Below are positions 1 to 8,022 of a stretch of DNA of 64,000 nucleotides, piece by piece. The notes beneath the pieces are model-generated. The model made no database searches and had not been told where the DNA came from. It saw only the letters and a program-made list of their open reading frames with translations. This DNA comes from Promethearchaeia archaeon (GTDB taxonomy: Archaea; Asgardarchaeota; Lokiarchaeia; Sigyniarchaeales; SOKP01), in assembly GCA_029856045.1 (NCBI GenBank), contig JAHQWG010000048.1, forward strand, positions 31,298-95,297, read 5' to 3'. The first letter of the stretch is position 1. Each line of letters begins with the position of its first letter. Made by a program: the position numbers and the translations under genes.

Positions 1-1445
1 AGGATTTAGCTTTAATGGGTATAGGAAAATTAATTTTAGTTGATATGGATAAAATTGAAACCTCAAATCTCTCAAGACAAATGTTATTTCATGCAGGAGA
101 TGAGGGGAGAACAAAAGTTGAGGTTGCTGCAGAGCGTTTAAAATTGATGGCTCCGTTTCTCGAAGTTGAGTATTATTTTGATAAATTACAAAATCTTCCA
201 ATGAAGGTGTATGAAGAATCGGATGTTATTATTGCTGCATTAGATAACGTTAGGGCAAGAATGGATTTAAACAAGATTGCTTTAAGATTAAAAAAACCAA
301 TGGTGGAGTCTGGTACGGTAGGATTTGAAGGTCATGTTCAAAACATTATCCCAAAAGGCTCAAATATAAAATTTCATAAGAGAGAAAAAGTTATAGATGA
401 AATAGTGCAAGAAAAATTATGGAATTTATCAGAAGAAGAATATACTGAATATTTTGCTGCTCAAGAAAGTATAGAAAAGCTTGAGGAGCGAATAGTTCTA
501 TTAAAATCTCAATTTATGGAGCCTGTTGTTGAAAAAGTACGAAAACAAGTTGAAAATGAGTTTGATGAAAAATATTCTGAAGATTATCTTGATCAAACAG
601 CTTGTTATAGGTGCCTAGTTCCTATTCCACCACCTGATGATAAATTAATTGCAGCATGCACATTAAAGGGTATTCCGAGAAATAGAAATCATTGTGTTTT
701 AAAAGCAGAGTTAAATTTTGAAAAGAAACATGGACGGATGCCAGATTTGGATAATGATGAGGATATATACAAATTAATGGAATTATCTCAAGAGGAATTA
801 AAATTATTACGAGAACGAGTTTTTAAGGAAAACGTCTCTGATGAGCAGTTATCAACATTATCAGAAGAAGAAATTCGAGAGTGGAAAATCAATATTCAAG
901 ATACATTCGGTCAAGATTATGTATTTGAAGATATGGAAAATATTTTAGGAAATAAAATCGCTGCCGTTCAGACAGTTAGTTCAATTATCGCAAGTATTCA
1001 GTCCCAAGAGGCATTAAAATTAATATTTAGAGCAAAGGGAAGAGATATTGGGCCCCCCATGGATCCTCCGTATGTTAATTATAGCGGAATTTATGGAATA
1101 TTCGAACAAGTCCCAGTGTTTAAGAGAAAAGATTGCATTGATTGTGGGGATATTGAAGGAGAGGAAAATGTTAGTATTGTGGTTCCATTTAATTCAAAGG
1201 TTAAAGATATTTTTAATGCACTAGATGTTTCTGGTTATAAATTCGATACCGAAAAGTGGATGATCACAAATTCAATGAATAAGGAGATTCTTTGGCACCC
1301 CTCAATTCCCACATTTAAAGATCCTGAAGCTCTATTACAAAGCTTAAAAATAACGAGTAATGACGTTGTAACACTCACACCTTTAAGTAAAGATGTAAGT
1401 AAATTAGAAATAAAGAAATATAACGTAATCGTTTCCTATTTATAA
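1..1445 (+). CDS. E1-like ubiquitin-activating enzyme (UBA2/ThiF type), 5' end cut off by window
   Basis: This enzyme would adenylate the C-terminus of a ubiquitin-like modifier and take it onto a cysteine as a thioester. The first ATG is at 15, but the frame is open back to base 3 and reads DLAL-MGIGKLILVD, the middle of the E1 Rossmann fold, so the ATP-binding glycine loop and true start lie left of the window. Visible parts, numbered from that ATG: adenylation motifs (SNLSRQ, DNVRARM, ESGT), zinc ligands C197/C200 and C374/C377, a probable catalytic cysteine C215 in ACTLKGIPRNRNHC that aligns with the UBA2 pattern GCTIRNTP, and a ubiquitin-fold domain from about residue 387. The layout matches eukaryotic SUMO/NEDD8 E1 catalytic subunits better than bacterial MoeB. 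It converges with a HAD gene, and an E2 gene lies beyond, so this looks like one edge of an Asgard ubiquitin cluster. Confidence 0.9.
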   Translation, partial: DLALMGIGKLILVDMDKIETSNLSRQMLFHAGDEGRTKVEVAAERLKLMAPFLEVEYYFDKLQNLPMKVYEESDVIIAALDNVRARMDLNKIALRLKKPMVESGTVGFEGHVQNIIPKGSNIKFHKREKVIDEIVQEKLWNLSEEEYTEYFAAQESIEKLEERIVLLKSQFMEPVVEKVRKQVENEFDEKYSEDYLDQTACYRCLVPIPPPDDKLIAACTLKGIPRNRNHCVLKAELNFEKKHGRMPDLDNDEDIYKLMELSQEELKLLRERVFKENVSDEQLSTLSEEEIREWKINIQDTFGQDYVFEDMENILGNKIAAVQTVSSIIASIQSQEALKLIFRAKGRDIGPPMDPPYVNYSGIYGIFEQVPVFKRKDCIDCGDIEGEENVSIVVPFNSKVKDIFNALDVSGYKFDTEKWMITNSMNKEILWHPSIPTFKDPEALLQSLKITSNDVVTLTPLSKDVSKLEIKKYNVIVSYL

Positions 1446-1461
1446 AACTTTCATTTATACT

Positions 1462-2085
1462 TCATTTTTTACTCCTTGCTTTCCTAATATTTGCAATGAA
1501 TTTATCAATCAAGTAAGTTTTTATTTTAGCATTTTTTCCTGCTTCCATATCAAACTCAGAATCTCCTACATAAATAGCTTGTTTGCTAGAAATATTAAAG
1601 TGTTTCAGAATTTTATAAAGACCTTCAGGATTAGGTTTCCATTCAACAACATCTTCTCTTCCTACAATATATTGGAATTTTCCCAAGAGATTTTGTTTAG
1701 TTAAAATAGAAAAAATTGTTGAGCGAAAGTTCAAAGAAAAAATTGCAAATTTTATATCTGAATTCAATCCCAACTCTTCTAAATTCTCGATAAAAAAAAC
1801 TATTTCTTCAAAGAATGAATATTCTTTTATATTTTCTCTTTCAAATTTTTCAATAGTTCGAATATAAGATTCAATTAAATCGGGATCTCCTCTCGCTACA
1901 ACTTTTTGTAAACCCAAAGTAATTCTGTTAAATGCTTGATCTTCTCCAAAATCATCCATATATTTATCACTAAGTAATTTACGCAAAGCATCCCAATCTA
2001 CATGTAGTTTTACAAGAGTTCCATCAAAATCAAAGACCACTACTCGCAAATCTTTTGGAAAATCCAATAATTCACTTAGCAACAT
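1462..2085 (-). CDS. HAD-superfamily hydrolase (phosphoglycolate phosphatase-like)
   Basis: Probable small-molecule phosphatase, 207 residues. All four HAD motifs are visible: DFDGT at 19-23 (nucleophile D19, acid D21), serine S117 in FSLN, lysine K150 in KPNPEG, and the metal aspartates in GDSEFD around 174-179. The stretch between motif I and motif II is helical, as in type C1 caps of the phosphoglycolate phosphatase/beta-phosphoglucomutase group. The start is the ATG at 2085. It lies between the E1 gene (converging, 16 bp apart) and the E2 gene (same strand). Nothing in the sequence ties it to ubiquitin chemistry, and substrate cannot be told from motifs. Confidence 0.85.
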   Translation of the reverse strand: MLLSELLDFPKDLRVVVFDFDGTLVKLHVDWDALRKLLSDKYMDDFGEDQAFNRITLGLQKVVARGDPDLIESYIRTIEKFERENIKEYSFFEEIVFFIENLEELGLNSDIKFAIFSLNFRSTIFSILTKQNLLGKFQYIVGREDVVEWKPNPEGLYKILKHFNISSKQAIYVGDSEFDMEAGKNAKIKTYLIDKFIANIRKARSKK

Positions 2086-2194
2086 TTAATATTTTAATTA
2101 TTATTTTTTTATTCATTTATTATTTTGTAGGATTAATTTTTAAAAGGAAAAAAAAGAAAAAGGAAGTCATTAAAGATATTTCTATAAAAAATTC

Positions 2195-2704
2195 CTAATC
2201 CATTGCGTATTTTTTCGTCCAGTTCTCTGCTTTCTTATCAAATTTCGATTTTTGTTTAAAATATTGCTCTCCTGCTTCATGATTTAAAGGATCGCCGGGA
2301 TTAAAAAATGGTGGTTCCACATGCATCATTCCCTTCAATGCTTCGACAATATTTGTTAATGTTTTAGAAGGAGTCCACCCCGAAGCCCCAGTAGAGGCAT
2401 CAACCTTACCGACTAGATCGGGATTAATAAGATCAAGACAAATATTCAATTTTCCTGGTGGAATTGAAGAGTCGATATTAGGATGCCACATTAAAGTATG
2501 AGCATATACATATGGAGGTGCAAAAGGATAGTTCTCGGGCATTTTTATCTCGAATAAAAATTTACCTCCTGAATACGGAATTCCTGGCTTTCCTATTATT
2601 GAAAGCCTAAGGTGGTCTATTGATCTTCCCCAAGGTTCGATAATAACGAATTGATTATCTTTAAATGCCTCAAGCGCCTCTGCATAATCAGTTTCTTCTC
2701 TAAT
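2195..2704 (-). pseudogene. E2 ubiquitin-conjugating enzyme, main part (5' end split off by transposon)
   Basis: UBC-fold E2 that would accept the modifier from E1 on a cysteine. Visible hallmarks: GKPGIPYSGGKF, PENYPFAPP, the HPN box (WHPNID), the catalytic cysteine in KLNICLDL and the following GWTPSKTL helix; the C-terminal helices are complete. An ATG at 2542 gives only 115 residues and misses the first beta strands. The homologous frame continues upstream to 2704 (REETDYAEALEAF is the end of helix 1) and then meets TAA at 2710-2708, with no ATG, GTG or TTG between the stop and 2542. The missing start is explained by the tnpB element beginning at about 2705: joining to 4290-4317 gives a 178-residue E2, with catalytic residue C98 and HPN at 83-85. 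As sequenced the gene is probably inactive, unless the element is excised or absent in part of the population. Confidence 0.85.
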
Positions 2705-2900
2705 TTTTTACACCTAATAAGTTTAATTGTAATCTCAATTTAAAATTAAATTAAAAATAATTATGTTAAGTAATTTTATAATATTAGAATATAGTTAAAA
2801 ATGTATTTAATATATAAACATGCTAATTTTTTTGCAAAATTTTCTAAATTCGGACCCTTACGCGAGTTAAATTGTCATTATTCTTTATAGAATAATAATT

Positions 2901-4202
2901 GTGAATCTAACTCAAAAAATTCGAATATTTCCCTCAAAGAATCAAAAACTGATTCTGTGGGATTTGTCGGAAAAATGTCGATTAATATATAATTTTGCGT
3001 TAGCTGAAAGAATAGAAAATTGGAATAAAAACAAATATAAGCCAAAAGACGACAAAAAATATATATCTTATTTAGAGCAACAAAATAAATTAACTTTACT
3101 TAAAAAGAAATATCCTGAATATAAATGGGTTTATTCTAAAGTTTTACAAATGATATTGAAAAGACTCAACTCTGATTATAAATCGTTTTTTACGAAATGG
3201 ATAAATGGAGATAAACAAGCTCGACCACCTAAATTTAAATCAAAAAAAAGATTTACAACAATCTGTTATAATCAGAGTGGTTTCAAATTAGAAAAGAAAG
3301 TGATACAATTTTCGCATAAACACCCTTCAAAAATTCCATTAATATTTTCTCTTAAATATCCTTATTGTGCTGTTGAAATTGTTAAACAGGTGGAAATTTT
3401 TAAAGATTTCCAAAATCGATGGTTTATTTCTATTACATATGAAGTTCAAGCACTAAAATACAAAGATAACGGGCTATATCAAGCAATTGATTTAGGAGTT
3501 TCAAATATTGTATCTGCGGTGAATTTGCACTCTAAATTTATTCAAATTAAAAATAAAAGAGCAGATCTCTATTGGAAAAAGAAAATAGAAAGCATTCAAT
3601 CAAGGCGAGACCACTGTAAAAAATATAGTAAAAAGTGGAGAAAATATCATTACAAATTCAGGAAGATGCATCAAAAGTGTGCTTATCAAATGCGTGATTT
3701 TCAACATAAAATTTCAAAACATATTGTGACACATACCAAAGCAAATACAATAATTGTCGGAGACCTAAATGTGAAAGAGATGGCTAAAAAGAAAAAATCT
3801 ATGGGAAATGCTCAAAAAAATAAAGCTAACAAAACTTTAAACTATTCTGTTAACAATACGGGATCGTTGGGTCGTTTTGTCGAATTCTTAATTTACAAGG
3901 CGAGACTTGTAGGGAAAAGAGTTATAAGAATTGACGAATCGTATACTACTCAACGATGTTCAATTTGTGGAAAGCTTAAAAAAAGAAATCTTTCCGAAAG
4001 AATTATTCAATGCGATTGTGGAAATTATCTTGATCGTGATCTTAATTCTGTGATCAACATTATGATTAAATTTTTGAAACATAAGCATTGTTACGTATTC
4101 CTATCGCATCAACCCTCCTTGAACGAGGAATCCTTTCTACAAAAAAAGGATTTGCTACGATACACAGCCCCATCCGTAGTAAAAGTGATGGCGGACTCGT
4201 AG
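2901..4202 (+). CDS. tnpB: TnpB RNA-guided nuclease (IS605 OrfB family)
   Basis: 433-residue TnpB, ancestor type of Cas12. In this family the protein binds an omega RNA made from the right end of the element and cuts matching DNA next to the target motif. It starts at GTG 2901. The N-terminal helix-turn-helix-like region and beta barrel lead into the RuvC core: first Asp D197 in AIDLGVSNIV, RuvC-II in IIVGDLNVKEM, and the last Asp in LDRDLNS (D380). A zinc finger C353xxC356...C371xC373 sits between the last two. The position normally holding the RuvC-II glutamate (as in VVVEDLNV) is a glycine, G287, followed by D288, so nuclease activity is uncertain. The C-terminal 35 residues are basic and overlap the expected omega-RNA region. 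No tnpA is nearby. Confidence 0.9.
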   Translation: MNLTQKIRIFPSKNQKLILWDLSEKCRLIYNFALAERIENWNKNKYKPKDDKKYISYLEQQNKLTLLKKKYPEYKWVYSKVLQMILKRLNSDYKSFFTKWINGDKQARPPKFKSKKRFTTICYNQSGFKLEKKVIQFSHKHPSKIPLIFSLKYPYCAVEIVKQVEIFKDFQNRWFISITYEVQALKYKDNGLYQAIDLGVSNIVSAVNLHSKFIQIKNKRADLYWKKKIESIQSRRDHCKKYSKKWRKYHYKFRKMHQKCAYQMRDFQHKISKHIVTHTKANTIIVGDLNVKEMAKKKKSMGNAQKNKANKTLNYSVNNTGSLGRFVEFLIYKARLVGKRVIRIDESYTTQRCSICGKLKKRNLSERIIQCDCGNYLDRDLNSVINIMIKFLKHKHCYVFLSHQPSLNEESFLQKKDLLRYTAPSVVKVMADS

Positions 4203-4290
4203 TGATACTAAAAAATTAGAAATATTTACTAATTTTTCAGTAAGTTCAATAATACATCTCGATTTTTATTAATAAATCTTTTTAATAAAT
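4105..4290 (+). ncRNA. Putative omega-RNA / right-end structured region of the tnpB element
   Basis: By family precedent the omega RNA covers the 3' end of tnpB and the right end, with the guide read from host DNA just beyond. Visible structure: a small stem CCTC...GAGG near 4114-4128, a stem AATCCTTT...AAAGGATT near 4129-4152, and a 9-bp perfect stem 4211-4219/4229-4237 with a 9-base loop. The ends of the RNA are inferred, not seen. If the element ends at about 4290 the guide would begin with the E2 5' fragment. Confidence 0.45.
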
Positions 4291-4317
4291 TTTTAGTTTA
4301 GTTAATTTCCTTACCAT
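4288..4317 (-). other. Displaced 5' end of the E2 gene (start codon plus 9 codons)
   Basis: Read on the minus strand this is ATG followed by codons for VRKLTKLKI, then TAT TAA inside the transposon. Fused at the shared ATT codon to the frame beginning REETDYAEA at 2701, it supplies a start and a charged, helical N-terminus typical of E2 helix 1. Upstream (4318-4393) is the only room for the E2 promoter, shared with the divergent flavoprotein gene. Confidence 0.7.
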
Positions 4318-4393
4318 TTAATTTAATGGACCAATGAAATATTTTTAAGAATATATTTAATAAATAGCTTAGTATTATTACCAATTGGTTAAT

Positions 4394-4831
4394 ATGGGAA
4401 AAGAATTACCTAAGGAACATTTAAAGGAAAGAATTTTAAAATTTTTGAATAAGAGGAAGGTTTTAGTCTTATGCACATGCAATAACAATATTCCTCGCGC
4501 AACTCCGCTTGATTTCTACAATGATGGATTAGACATATATATGACACCTGCAGGTGGAGCGAAAGTTAAAAATCTAAAAGTGAACCCTATAGCAAGTATA
4601 GGAATATATACACCACTGTCCGAAGGTGAGATTCAAGGATTGCAAATAACATCAACTAAAATAAGATTTATTTATCCTGAGGATGATGATTATGAACATG
4701 CGAGAAAGATTGTTAAAAGGAAAGCTAAAATGTTTTTGAAGATAATTCCTGAAAAAATCGATTATTTAGATTATTCTTTAAGTAAAGAGGGATATTCAAG
4801 GTTTCAAGTTTTAGAACTGAAGGTAGATTAG
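4394..4831 (+). CDS. Pyridoxamine 5'-phosphate oxidase-like FMN-binding split-barrel protein
   Basis: 145-residue member of the PNPOx-like split-barrel family, which binds FMN or F420 as a dimer and contains many small oxidoreductases. Recognised from the fold pattern: a helical start, strand VLVLCTCNNNIPRATPLDFYNDG, then LDIYMTPAGGAKVKNLKVNP, the typical 'T..gs.K.~nl..np' element, and IRFIYPEDD. I chose the ATG at 4394; an in-frame TTG at 4385 would add three residues. It is transcribed away from the displaced E2 start. Substrate is not predictable. Confidence 0.75.
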   Translation: MGKELPKEHLKERILKFLNKRKVLVLCTCNNNIPRATPLDFYNDGLDIYMTPAGGAKVKNLKVNPIASIGIYTPLSEGEIQGLQITSTKIRFIYPEDDDYEHARKIVKRKAKMFLKIIPEKIDYLDYSLSKEGYSRFQVLELKVD

Positions 4832-4951
4832 AAGAAGTAAATCTTGGATTATTATCTATAAATATTTTTTAAGCTAAGTTTTATAAAAGACTTATAAACT
4901 GACAAAAATTAAGTATTTTATAATTTTTTAAAAAAAATGGTTTATTAAAAA

Positions 4952-6301
4952 TTGGTTACAAAAATTGTAGTCATTGGAATGGGATATGTTGGAATTCCTA
5001 TGGCAGTACTTTTAGCGGATATTGAAGATTTTCAAGTCTTAGGAATACAACGTCGCTCAGAAAGGTCTGGTTGGAAAATTGATTACCTTAATGCTGGAAA
5101 GAATCCATTCGAGGGTGAAGAACCTGGGCTCGATAAATTAATTGCCAGAGTAGTAAAAAATAAAAAATTTCGGGTTATTGATGATTATTCAGTTTGTAAG
5201 AATGCAGATTATATTTTAATTGATGTTCAAACTCCCGTAGATGCAAAAAAGATACCTCGTTATGAATCCTTAAAAAAAGTTTCAGAAAATATATCGAAAA
5301 ATTTATCCAAAGGGACTACTATAATAATTGAATCAACTGTAGCTCCTGGAACAACCGATTATTTTGTAAAACCAATTTTGGAAGAGGGAAGTGGTTTAGA
5401 AAGGGGTAAAGACTTCTATCTGGTATTTTCATTTGAAAGACTAATGCCTGGAGCGTTAATTGATTATATTGTGAATATGCCAAGAGTAATTGGTGGAGGC
5501 TGTGAAGAAGCAAATAAGCGAGCATTAGCATTATATAGTCGCGTGATAAAATCTGAACTTCATTTTACAGATACATTGACCGCAGAATTAACTAAAGTTA
5601 TAGAAAACACATATAGAGATATTAATATCGCATTTTCAAACGAAATGGCATTATTATGCGAAGATTTTAATCGAAATATTTTTGAAATTATCAATCTTAT
5701 CAATATGAGAAAAGATAGAATGATGCATATACCTGGTTCAGGCGTTGGAGGTCATTGTTTGACGAAAGATCCATGGTTATTAGTTCATGGACATGATAAA
5801 TACACAGAAAAGAAGTATTGTACAAAAATGGTGCCACTCTCAAGAAAAGTTAATGAATTTATGCCAGTTCATACAAGTGAGTTGCTTAATGAAGCTTTTA
5901 TGGAAGCAGGAATAAAAGAAAACCCTTTTAAAATTGCAATTTTAGGAGTTGCATATAAAGCAGATTGTGATGATACCAGAAATACTCCCGTAGTATCGAT
6001 TGTTGAAAAGGTTAGACGTCTATTTTCATATAATAAAATCGAAATCATTGCTCATGATCCATATGTTAAAACGAAGGACTATAATAATTCGGAATTGACA
6101 AGAGATCTTGATAAAGCAGTAACGGATGCTGATGGAATAATTATCGCTACAAATCATAGTATGTATAAACATTTAGATTTAGATGACATCAGAAAGAAAA
6201 TGAGGCATCCCGTAATTATTGATGGTCGCAATATTCTTACAAAAAAAGAATGCCAAGACCATGGTTTTATCTATAGAAAAGTCGGAGAAGGACCAAATTA
6301 A
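4952..6301 (+). CDS. UDP-sugar 6-dehydrogenase (UDP-N-acetyl-mannosaminuronate/UDP-glucose dehydrogenase family)
   Basis: NAD-dependent enzyme oxidising C6 of a UDP-sugar to a uronate for surface glycans or protein glycosylation. N-terminal Rossmann loop GMGYVG at 9-14; central helix with AELTKVIENTYRD (K215, R222); catalytic cysteine C269 in GVGGHCLTKDP; C-terminal UDP-binding domain with GVAYKADCDDTRNTP. Length 449 is normal. It starts at TTG: the only nearby ATG (4938) is out of frame and stops at once. A TATA-like TTTTATAA lies near 4916-4923. WecC-type (UDP-ManNAc) and Ugd-type members share these motifs, so substrate is open; the 'E..MPGALIDYIVNMPRVIGG' region fits the WecC/VipA branch better. 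Confidence 0.88.
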   Translation: MVTKIVVIGMGYVGIPMAVLLADIEDFQVLGIQRRSERSGWKIDYLNAGKNPFEGEEPGLDKLIARVVKNKKFRVIDDYSVCKNADYILIDVQTPVDAKKIPRYESLKKVSENISKNLSKGTTIIIESTVAPGTTDYFVKPILEEGSGLERGKDFYLVFSFERLMPGALIDYIVNMPRVIGGGCEEANKRALALYSRVIKSELHFTDTLTAELTKVIENTYRDINIAFSNEMALLCEDFNRNIFEIINLINMRKDRMMHIPGSGVGGHCLTKDPWLLVHGHDKYTEKKYCTKMVPLSRKVNEFMPVHTSELLNEAFMEAGIKENPFKIAILGVAYKADCDDTRNTPVVSIVEKVRRLFSYNKIEIIAHDPYVKTKDYNNSELTRDLDKAVTDADGIIIATNHSMYKHLDLDDIRKKMRHPVIIDGRNILTKKECQDHGFIYRKVGEGPN

Positions 6302-6386
6302 TCCTAACTTCTCTTTTTAGAAAAACTAAAAAATAAATATTAATTTACACATATTAATTGATATTTGTTGGAAAAAATTATAACAA

Positions 6387-6518
6387 CCCCTGGTAGCTCA
6401 GTGGTAGTAGCGCACGGCTGTAGATTTTTATCGCGTATTGAGAAAAAGATCAATGAAAATACGTCAGCTAAAGCGAATAGATACCGTGTGGTCGCTGGTT
6501 CAAATCCGGCCCAGGGGA
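6387..6518 (+). tRNA. tRNA-Tyr(GTA) with a 59-nt intron at the usual 37/38 site
   Basis: Acceptor CCCCTGG (6387-6393) pairs with CCAGGGG (6511-6517), discriminator A6518. Anticodon stem CACGG (6413-6417)/CCGTG (6484-6488), anticodon GTA 6420-6422. T arm GCTGG-TTCAAAT-CCGGC at 6494-6510. The intron is about 6424-6482, between G37 and A38, the canonical archaeal position. The D arm is slightly irregular (one mismatch or one extra base). CCA is not encoded. Confidence 0.92.
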
Positions 6519-6556
6519 CTTTCTATTTTTTTTTATTTTTAGAAAACTTAGAAAAT

Positions 6557-7645
6557 TTAAAGCTTTTCAGTTGATTTCTCCCATTTTTTAAATTCTGAGT
6601 CAAGTGTTGCGATAAAATCATCTGTTTTATCTACATCGAACTCTATTATATCTTTATCAATTTTAAAATTAAATTCCTCAGCCCAATCAAAAATAAAGTC
6701 CCATAGATCGCTTTCTTTCATCTTAAGAACCTCAGCCATCCGAGATACCTCCAATCGCCGTGATACTCTAACTATTGTCGCCAACTTTGCTAGCCTTTGT
6801 TGTTGTAGCTGCTCTTGTTGTTGTTCTTCCGTGATGGGTTGTAATTTTTCTGGAACTGCTTTTATTTCTTTTTCCATTGGTGTGATGGGTTGTAATTTTT
6901 CTGGAACTGCTTTTATTTCTTTTTTAGTCGGTCTAAATTTATATAAGCTTATCGTAACAACAATATATCCGCACCAAGTGATTTGTATTGGAAACATATA
7001 GTAAAACCTTAAAATACCTGTTGTGATTATTAATAATATGCATCCAAGTATCCCAAATACAATAGAACTATTTACTTTTAACAATTGTGCAAATAAAATT
7101 GAGAGAAAAATGAAAAGGGGGCTACTCCATAAAAGAATGAGATAGAAAAAAGAATAGGGGGCTACTCCATAAAACACTGTTAGTATAAAAATTATAAGAA
7201 AGATTAAATGAATTAATCCTATCCTGCGAAATATTCGTTTGTATTTTTCCTGAATAACCGAATATGTTAATGTATCCTTTAATTCCATCAATTTATATAA
7301 ATATAAGTTAATTGTAACCAAATAAAAACCAACAAATAAAGGTAATAATACTACATCAGCAGAACCAAAAAAAGCATCACCAATAATCAGGTTAATTCCA
7401 ATTCCAATACATCCAAGTGCCCCTGATACTATAGCTTTATTTACTCTTGTAAAAAAAGCAAATATAATTGAAAGAAAAATAAAAAAAAGACCTTGCCAGC
7501 CACCATAAACGAAAAGCATATATCCCCCTCCAGGTGGGATTGGTAAAAACGCGACTATTATAAAAAATATAATAACGATTAAATGTTTTAATCCAATGTT
7601 GCGAAACTTCTGTTTATTTTTCTCATTATCCAATAAATTTCTCAC
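6557..7645 (-). CDS. Membrane protein with two homologous 4-helix halves and C-terminal Asgard winged-helix-like domain
   Basis: 362 residues, function unknown. Two halves resemble each other (about 15-115 and 138-238): each begins with FRxIGLxHLI, has about four hydrophobic helices, and contains FIFLSIxFA and a GxLGCIxxxI motif, so the membrane part arose by duplication. A linker repeats KEIKAVPEKLQPIT twice and then runs into Gln-rich sequence. The last about 70 residues (VRVSRRLEVSRMAEVLKM...FDWAEEFNF) match a C-terminal domain I recognise on many Lokiarchaeal proteins, predicted winged-helix/PCI-like. It is cytosolic if the linker is. It converges with tRNA-Tyr. Confidence 0.7.
   Translation of the reverse strand: MRNLLDNEKNKQKFRNIGLKHLIVIIFFIIVAFLPIPPGGGYMLFVYGGWQGLFFIFLSIIFAFFTRVNKAIVSGALGCIGIGINLIIGDAFFGSADVVLLPLFVGFYLVTINLYLYKLMELKDTLTYSVIQEKYKRIFRRIGLIHLIFLIIFILTVFYGVAPYSFFYLILLWSSPLFIFLSILFAQLLKVNSSIVFGILGCILLIITTGILRFYYMFPIQITWCGYIVVTISLYKFRPTKKEIKAVPEKLQPITPMEKEIKAVPEKLQPITEEQQQEQLQQQRLAKLATIVRVSRRLEVSRMAEVLKMKESDLWDFIFDWAEEFNFKIDKDIIEFDVDKTDDFIATLDSEFKKWEKSTEKL
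6831..6925. repeat. Tandem 51-bp repeat, two copies, in the membrane-protein linker
   Basis: About 43 bases starting GTGATGGGTTGTAATTTT are identical at 6831 and 6882, 51 bp apart and in frame, encoding the duplicated EIKAVPEKLQPIT. Near-identity implies a recent duplication. Confidence 0.9.
7117..7174. repeat. 18-bp direct repeat with 40-bp spacing, read in two frames
   Basis: GGGGGCTACTCCATAAAA occurs at 7117-7134 and 7157-7174. The spacing is not a multiple of three, so on the minus strand one copy encodes YGVAPYS and the other LLWSSPLF, within one predicted membrane region. Confidence 0.85.
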
Positions 7646-8022
7646 CGAATAATTTAAATTATTAATTAATCCTTTCTGATCAATTATAATATTTGATTAT
7701 ATCAAATTTAATTTATTCCAAATCTGTATAAATATTTTTTAAAAATTTATGTAGCAAACCATATAGCGAATTAAGTGGAATTGATATTATTTACTCAGTT
7801 ATTAATAATTAATATTTCCATAGGGAGCAAGGATGCCCTAATATTTCTAACAATTTTTATATTGATATTGCCCAATTCTTAGAAGTTAATGGAATTCTTA
7901 TTTAATTTTAAGGATTAAACTTTTTATGAGTTAAATTTCTGCGCAAATTTTATTTTCTTTAATAATAATACTTTATAATAATCTAAATTTGCTAATCTTA
8001 AAAAAAAAAATTAGGAGCAAAC
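7646..8022. other. Intergenic region, no gene seen
   Basis: AT-rich spacer between two divergent genes, so it should hold both promoters. The only start near a purine-rich motif (GGAGCAAGGATG at about 7823) runs into a stop after two codons. A Shine-Dalgarno-like AGGAG lies at 8013-8017, just before the TTG of the next gene. Confidence 0.6.

Larger units (their letters stand above)
2705..4290 (+). mobile_element. IS200/IS605-superfamily element, tnpB only, inserted in the E2 gene
   Basis: A 1586-bp segment holding only tnpB, with no TnpA transposase, so it would need TnpA in trans (IS1341-like group). The bounds come from the host gene. The same seven bases AATTTTT occur at 2702-2708 and 4288-4294, and joining there fuses the two E2 pieces in frame; the exact cut can slide within this run. 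Left of tnpB are about 195 AT-rich bases. Right of it is a perfect 9-bp inverted repeat (4211-4219 with 4229-4237), as expected for a subterminal hairpin. Family members transpose as single strands and leave no target duplication, which fits clean restoration of the host frame. The length is not a multiple of three, so the insertion also shifts frame. Confidence 0.75.

Noticed and set aside
2195..2542. Treating the 115-residue ATG frame as the complete E2
   Set aside because: It lacks helix 1 and the first strands, which are present in the same frame upstream.
3739..3790. Calling TnpB inactive
   Set aside because: A neighbouring acidic residue could substitute; motif reading alone cannot decide.
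4114..4152. Rho-independent style terminator at the end of tnpB
   Set aside because: The stems lie inside the coding end and match the family's omega-RNA location better.
6365..6574. Open frame across the tRNA-Tyr locus
   Set aside because: It is the intron-containing tRNA gene read as protein; no protein-like pattern.
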